The translations under genes and the position numbers were made by a program. A stretch of DNA of 64,000 nt from Nomia melanderi. Lineage: Eukaryota > Arthropoda > Insecta > Hymenoptera > Halictidae. The stretch's first letter is position 1. Every line of letters begins with the position of its first letter. The notes below the pieces were generated by a model. That model did no database searches, had not been told where the DNA came from, and saw nothing but the letters and a program-made list of their open reading frames with translations. The DNA lies in the NCBI RefSeq assembly GCF_051020985.1, contig NC_135008.1, positions 9,300,001 through 9,364,000 on the forward strand, in the 5' to 3' direction. Positions 60,858 to 64,000 of this stretch are shown piece after piece.

Positions 60858-63800
60858 ATATTTGTCTAGCCAATAAATTCGTCGTTGAAAGGTTAAAGGC
60901 AGCGGAAATCGTTTGCGTTGAATGCATTCCAAAATAGTTACCTGTTACGAGTGTCCTTTAAGAATGCACGGAGAATTCGACCAGCATCCGTGGCGTTCGT
61001 TCACATGCCCTAGCGACCGCTCGACAACTAGCTCAACTATAAATACGAGCGTAACAATACTAAAGATAAGTTATTTGACGCGATCTATTTTCTGGGAACC
61101 TGGCAATCAGCTTCGGCCGGCTGTACCCGGCTTCCTGTCCGTTATTAGAGTAGATTATAGGCGACGCAGTTCGCGATTATGCCCCCGGGACCAGGCCAAC
61201 GTAACCGCCGCTGCGGCGGAACGCTTTTCGACGATTCCGTTTGCGGGAAAAAGGACATCGGTTATTGCGCCACTAAAGCCTTTACAGTCCACACGGTCGA
61301 TCTGGGAATAAAATTTCGCTCGTAAACGGAGCCATCTTTCCCGAAATTGCCGTGTTCGAGCGCCGCGACAACTTCTCGCCCCGATTAGGTCGCAACCTTC
61401 AACGTTTCTTTCTGTCGGGGACACTTGTGACTGAGAAAATTAAATTTAATTCTATGACGATTAATTGATAGTAATGGTAGTACAAAAGAATAGTTTCTAT
61501 TGACGTCAATGAATCTATATTTTCACGTTTTTCCATCATTTCTACAAATAATTGACAATCGCATTCTATCCATTCGTTAATTCAGATTTCACCAGATTTG
61601 TCTACTACTCGTGTTACCCCGCGTTTCATTGTTATATCATTTCGTCGTTTTCGGAGCTTTTGTCCTCCGCCACAAAGGACTTGTTCCATTCAATGGAATA
61701 ATCCACTATGTTCTCGGAACTCCACGTTCATTGTTGCAAAACAGAACCGTAGAAAATTCGTTATTGTACGCTAACGTCCAGCGTCATGTTTATTCAGTGG
61801 AACAATCGAACAAAATACTTAATTTATTTTAGTATGTCGTTGTTTTCAGCGAGAATATGAAGGGGGCGAATTTAATTAATCCTGTTTCCCATTGTTTTCT
61901 TCGATAGCTGTTTCGAAGCAAATAACAGGTTAGAGTTTCAATTTGTCGGCGATCGGTGGAAGGTTCCATTAGGTTCGCCGTCGGGTCAGACAGCTTCAAA
62001 CTCGCTCGGTTACAGCCATAAATATCCCGCGCCCTTAAAAACGACCCGAAACGGTGTCAAGAACCCGCCGAACTTGCTGGCAAGTTCTTCCGGCGAATTC
62101 GCGAGAAGGGAAATGGAAGAAGTGGCGAGGAACTCGCTTAATCGCGCGATAAATTAGTTCGGTCGGTTCTCCGGCGAGAAAAGAAAACTGGCGTATACCC
62201 GTGGGCGCGGCGGGTCGAGGCGAAAGGACGAGAGCATCCCCATTAGAGGCCGCGGCAGGATCCGGGTGGTAATAGCTCGGCGCTAACTTAACTCCGCACA
62301 CGATCACGCGCCGTGTAAACCACTGTAAACGGCGCGCCTGGGTTATTATGTGTGCGCGAGATAATGAAAACTACGGAAACAGCCAGCGGCAGTTCTGTTT
62401 CCGTACCGTATGCGCCTCCGACCTGGAAACCCGGATGTGGAACGCTCGGAAATCCCGAAAATCCTCGGCGGAATCGTTATTTTATGAAGTTTCGAAAAGG
62501 TGGGCTCAAATGTGAGCTTTTTGAAAAAAAAATTAAGACAAAAATTCAATGTTTCAACGATCTTTTGTAGTTACTTTGCGTTATGAGATTTTTGGGCAAC
62601 TGATAATCGTAGAGATGGGAGAAAGGAGAGTTCCAATGCTGTTTTATGACCAACGTAATAATATAAATTTTTACTTTTGAGATATTTTTGGGAGAAATTC
62701 GAATCCAAAAGAAAGATATATTAATAGAAGATTAGAAATTTAAATCAAAATTAAGATAAACTAATCCAATATTCGATAGTTAATCTGAAATAAAGGTATA
62801 TCAACTTGAATTTTTTTAATGAATCGCTAAACGTTGCTAAGTGAAATTGGAATAGATACGCGTAAGTTGAAACCAGTTAGTTAACATTTTAAATATTCGA
62901 TGGGAAATCGAAGCCTGTTCCACGAAGACGATCAGATGGATCGTTCTAATTTTATCTTTCCCCGGTAGGGTGAAGGGGATAAAAGAAATGTAACCGGCTA
63001 ACGATGTCAGAGTAATCGACAATGCGACGCGAATCGGGTTCCCGGGCACCGTTCAATCATTCATGCGGTAAACAGGTTCCATTGAAGACAAAAGCGAACG
63101 CGCCATTCTTCGTTGCTTCCTTGCGCAAAAATCAAGTCGTACCTATATATGCGAGCATCTCGCTCCTGTCTCGCGAGGCGGTCGCCCTTCCTGCAGGTGG
63201 TGCTGGAAAGAACAGGAGGGAAACGGGAACAGGGAACGAAGAAGAAATCATTTGTGCTCGGGAGACAGGTTCCGCGAAAGTAATCGTGAACTCGTGAATT
63301 TCGTTTCTATCCAGACGTATCTATCGAACGTAATATTTTCATACGGAAAATATTAACTCGGTATCCGCATTTTTTCAAGAATAAAATCTAATCGAGCTAA
63401 CGTGATATCTTCGCAAGTTAACCATTTATAACAAGTCGTTTAAAAACTGAAAGTCTAGAACAGAGACACTAGCAAACTTATATGAACGGTCTCAGATTAT
63501 TCAGTATTTTATAAAATACTTCAATTAGCAAACCATAAACCCTTTAAAAATATCTGACACTAAAGGTACTAAACTACTAGGCACAATTTGGCAATAAACC
63601 ATCCAGACCGCAACGCGTTGACTGAAAACCTCGTTTGAAAGCAAAGATCAGCAGGTGCGAGCTCCCTCCCGCGAGATTTCCGCGCCCCCATGAATATCTC
63701 GTGGAACGAACGTAAACAAACGAAAGCTCGGAACTGAATTCCTTCCACCGCTCGGTACCCAGACTCAGCGATTTCGCTTTGGACAAAGTCTGAAGAAGAG

Positions 63801-64000
63801 TTCCTCTATCGCGACAGCGAGAAGTCTAGCGCCCGCGGACGAGGTATAAGCAAAATTCGAGGGTGATAAACCGTCCGTAAATATTTGACGAGTGTTAACA
63901 ATTCGACGAACGCGGGGAGGACGGCGAGAACAACGCCGATATGAGAAAACGTCGGAGCCGACAACAAACAGAGGGATTAGCGCGTCGGGGGTCCGCTGGG
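60858..64000. other. Intronic sequence, nothing recognised
   Basis: CpG-rich blocks at 61,100-61,420, 61,960-62,480, 63,020-63,300 and 63,600-64,000 alternate with AT-rich DNA. No open frame resembles the missing upstream formin exon and no repeats were identified. Confidence 0.5.

Larger units (their letters stand above)
51753..64000 (-). other. Fhos: Inferred intron of the formin gene, 5' of the exon (truncated by window edge)
   Basis: The exon begins at an acceptor, so an upstream exon must lie to the right. The expected sequence (start of the GTPase-binding domain, with an FPEP-R-P type motif and a VHRLL segment) was not found in the remaining 12 kb on the minus strand. The upstream exon is therefore probably beyond position 64000. 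Confidence 0.55.

Noticed and set aside
1..64000. tRNA genes, rRNA, CRISPR arrays and telomeric TTAGG arrays
   Set aside because: I looked for box B-like GGTTCGA motifs, repeat-spacer patterns and TTAGG runs by eye and found none convincing. A tRNAscan or Infernal run would be needed to exclude small RNA genes.

Overview
The window looks like the inside of one large, intron-rich arthropod gene. The only protein-coding segment I can defend is a 110-base exon on the minus strand (51622-51731). It encodes part of the N-terminal GTPase-binding region of an FHOD-type formin (Fhos/knittrig in Drosophila, FHOD1/FHOD3 in vertebrates). It has a good acceptor on one side and a GTAAGT donor on the other. 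I found neither the preceding nor the following exon of that protein, so I infer that about 51.6 kb to the left and 12.3 kb to the right are intron, on a gene transcribed right to left.

Organism: an insect, most likely a hymenopteran and possibly a bee. This is inference, based on the insect-like formin exon, the alternation of AT-rich DNA with short CpG-dense blocks, and many short TTAA-flanked elements starting CCC and ending GGG. No bacterial-style gene layout is present, and every long open frame I examined lacks a recognisable product.

Layout. 1-8.7 kb: AT-rich DNA with CpG-rich blocks, one of which (2.72-3.07 kb) ends in a strong plus-strand splice donor. 8.7-10.7 kb: an isolated miniature element and then a nest of several, including inverted copies. 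10.7-21.2 kb: nothing recognised except one degenerate element. 21.24-21.72 kb: the 3' end of a dead non-LTR retrotransposon with its poly(A). 23.35-23.60 kb: a complete miniature element. 24.05-25.47 kb: a hairpin-rich, internally repetitive block with a TATA box, the strongest candidate here for an undescribed structured RNA or unrecognised element. 28-41.5 kb: more miniature elements and a polypurine/polypyrimidine pair near a TATA motif. 43.0 kb: two overlapping, mutually exclusive hairpins. 44.5-44.9 kb: a 22-bp minisatellite. 51.6 kb: the formin exon. 54.5-55.0 kb: a roughly 251-bp tandem duplication. 60.6-60.9 kb: a last miniature element.

The genes do not form a pathway: there is one exon of one gene, and the rest is intronic sequence, mobile-element debris and a few structured candidates.
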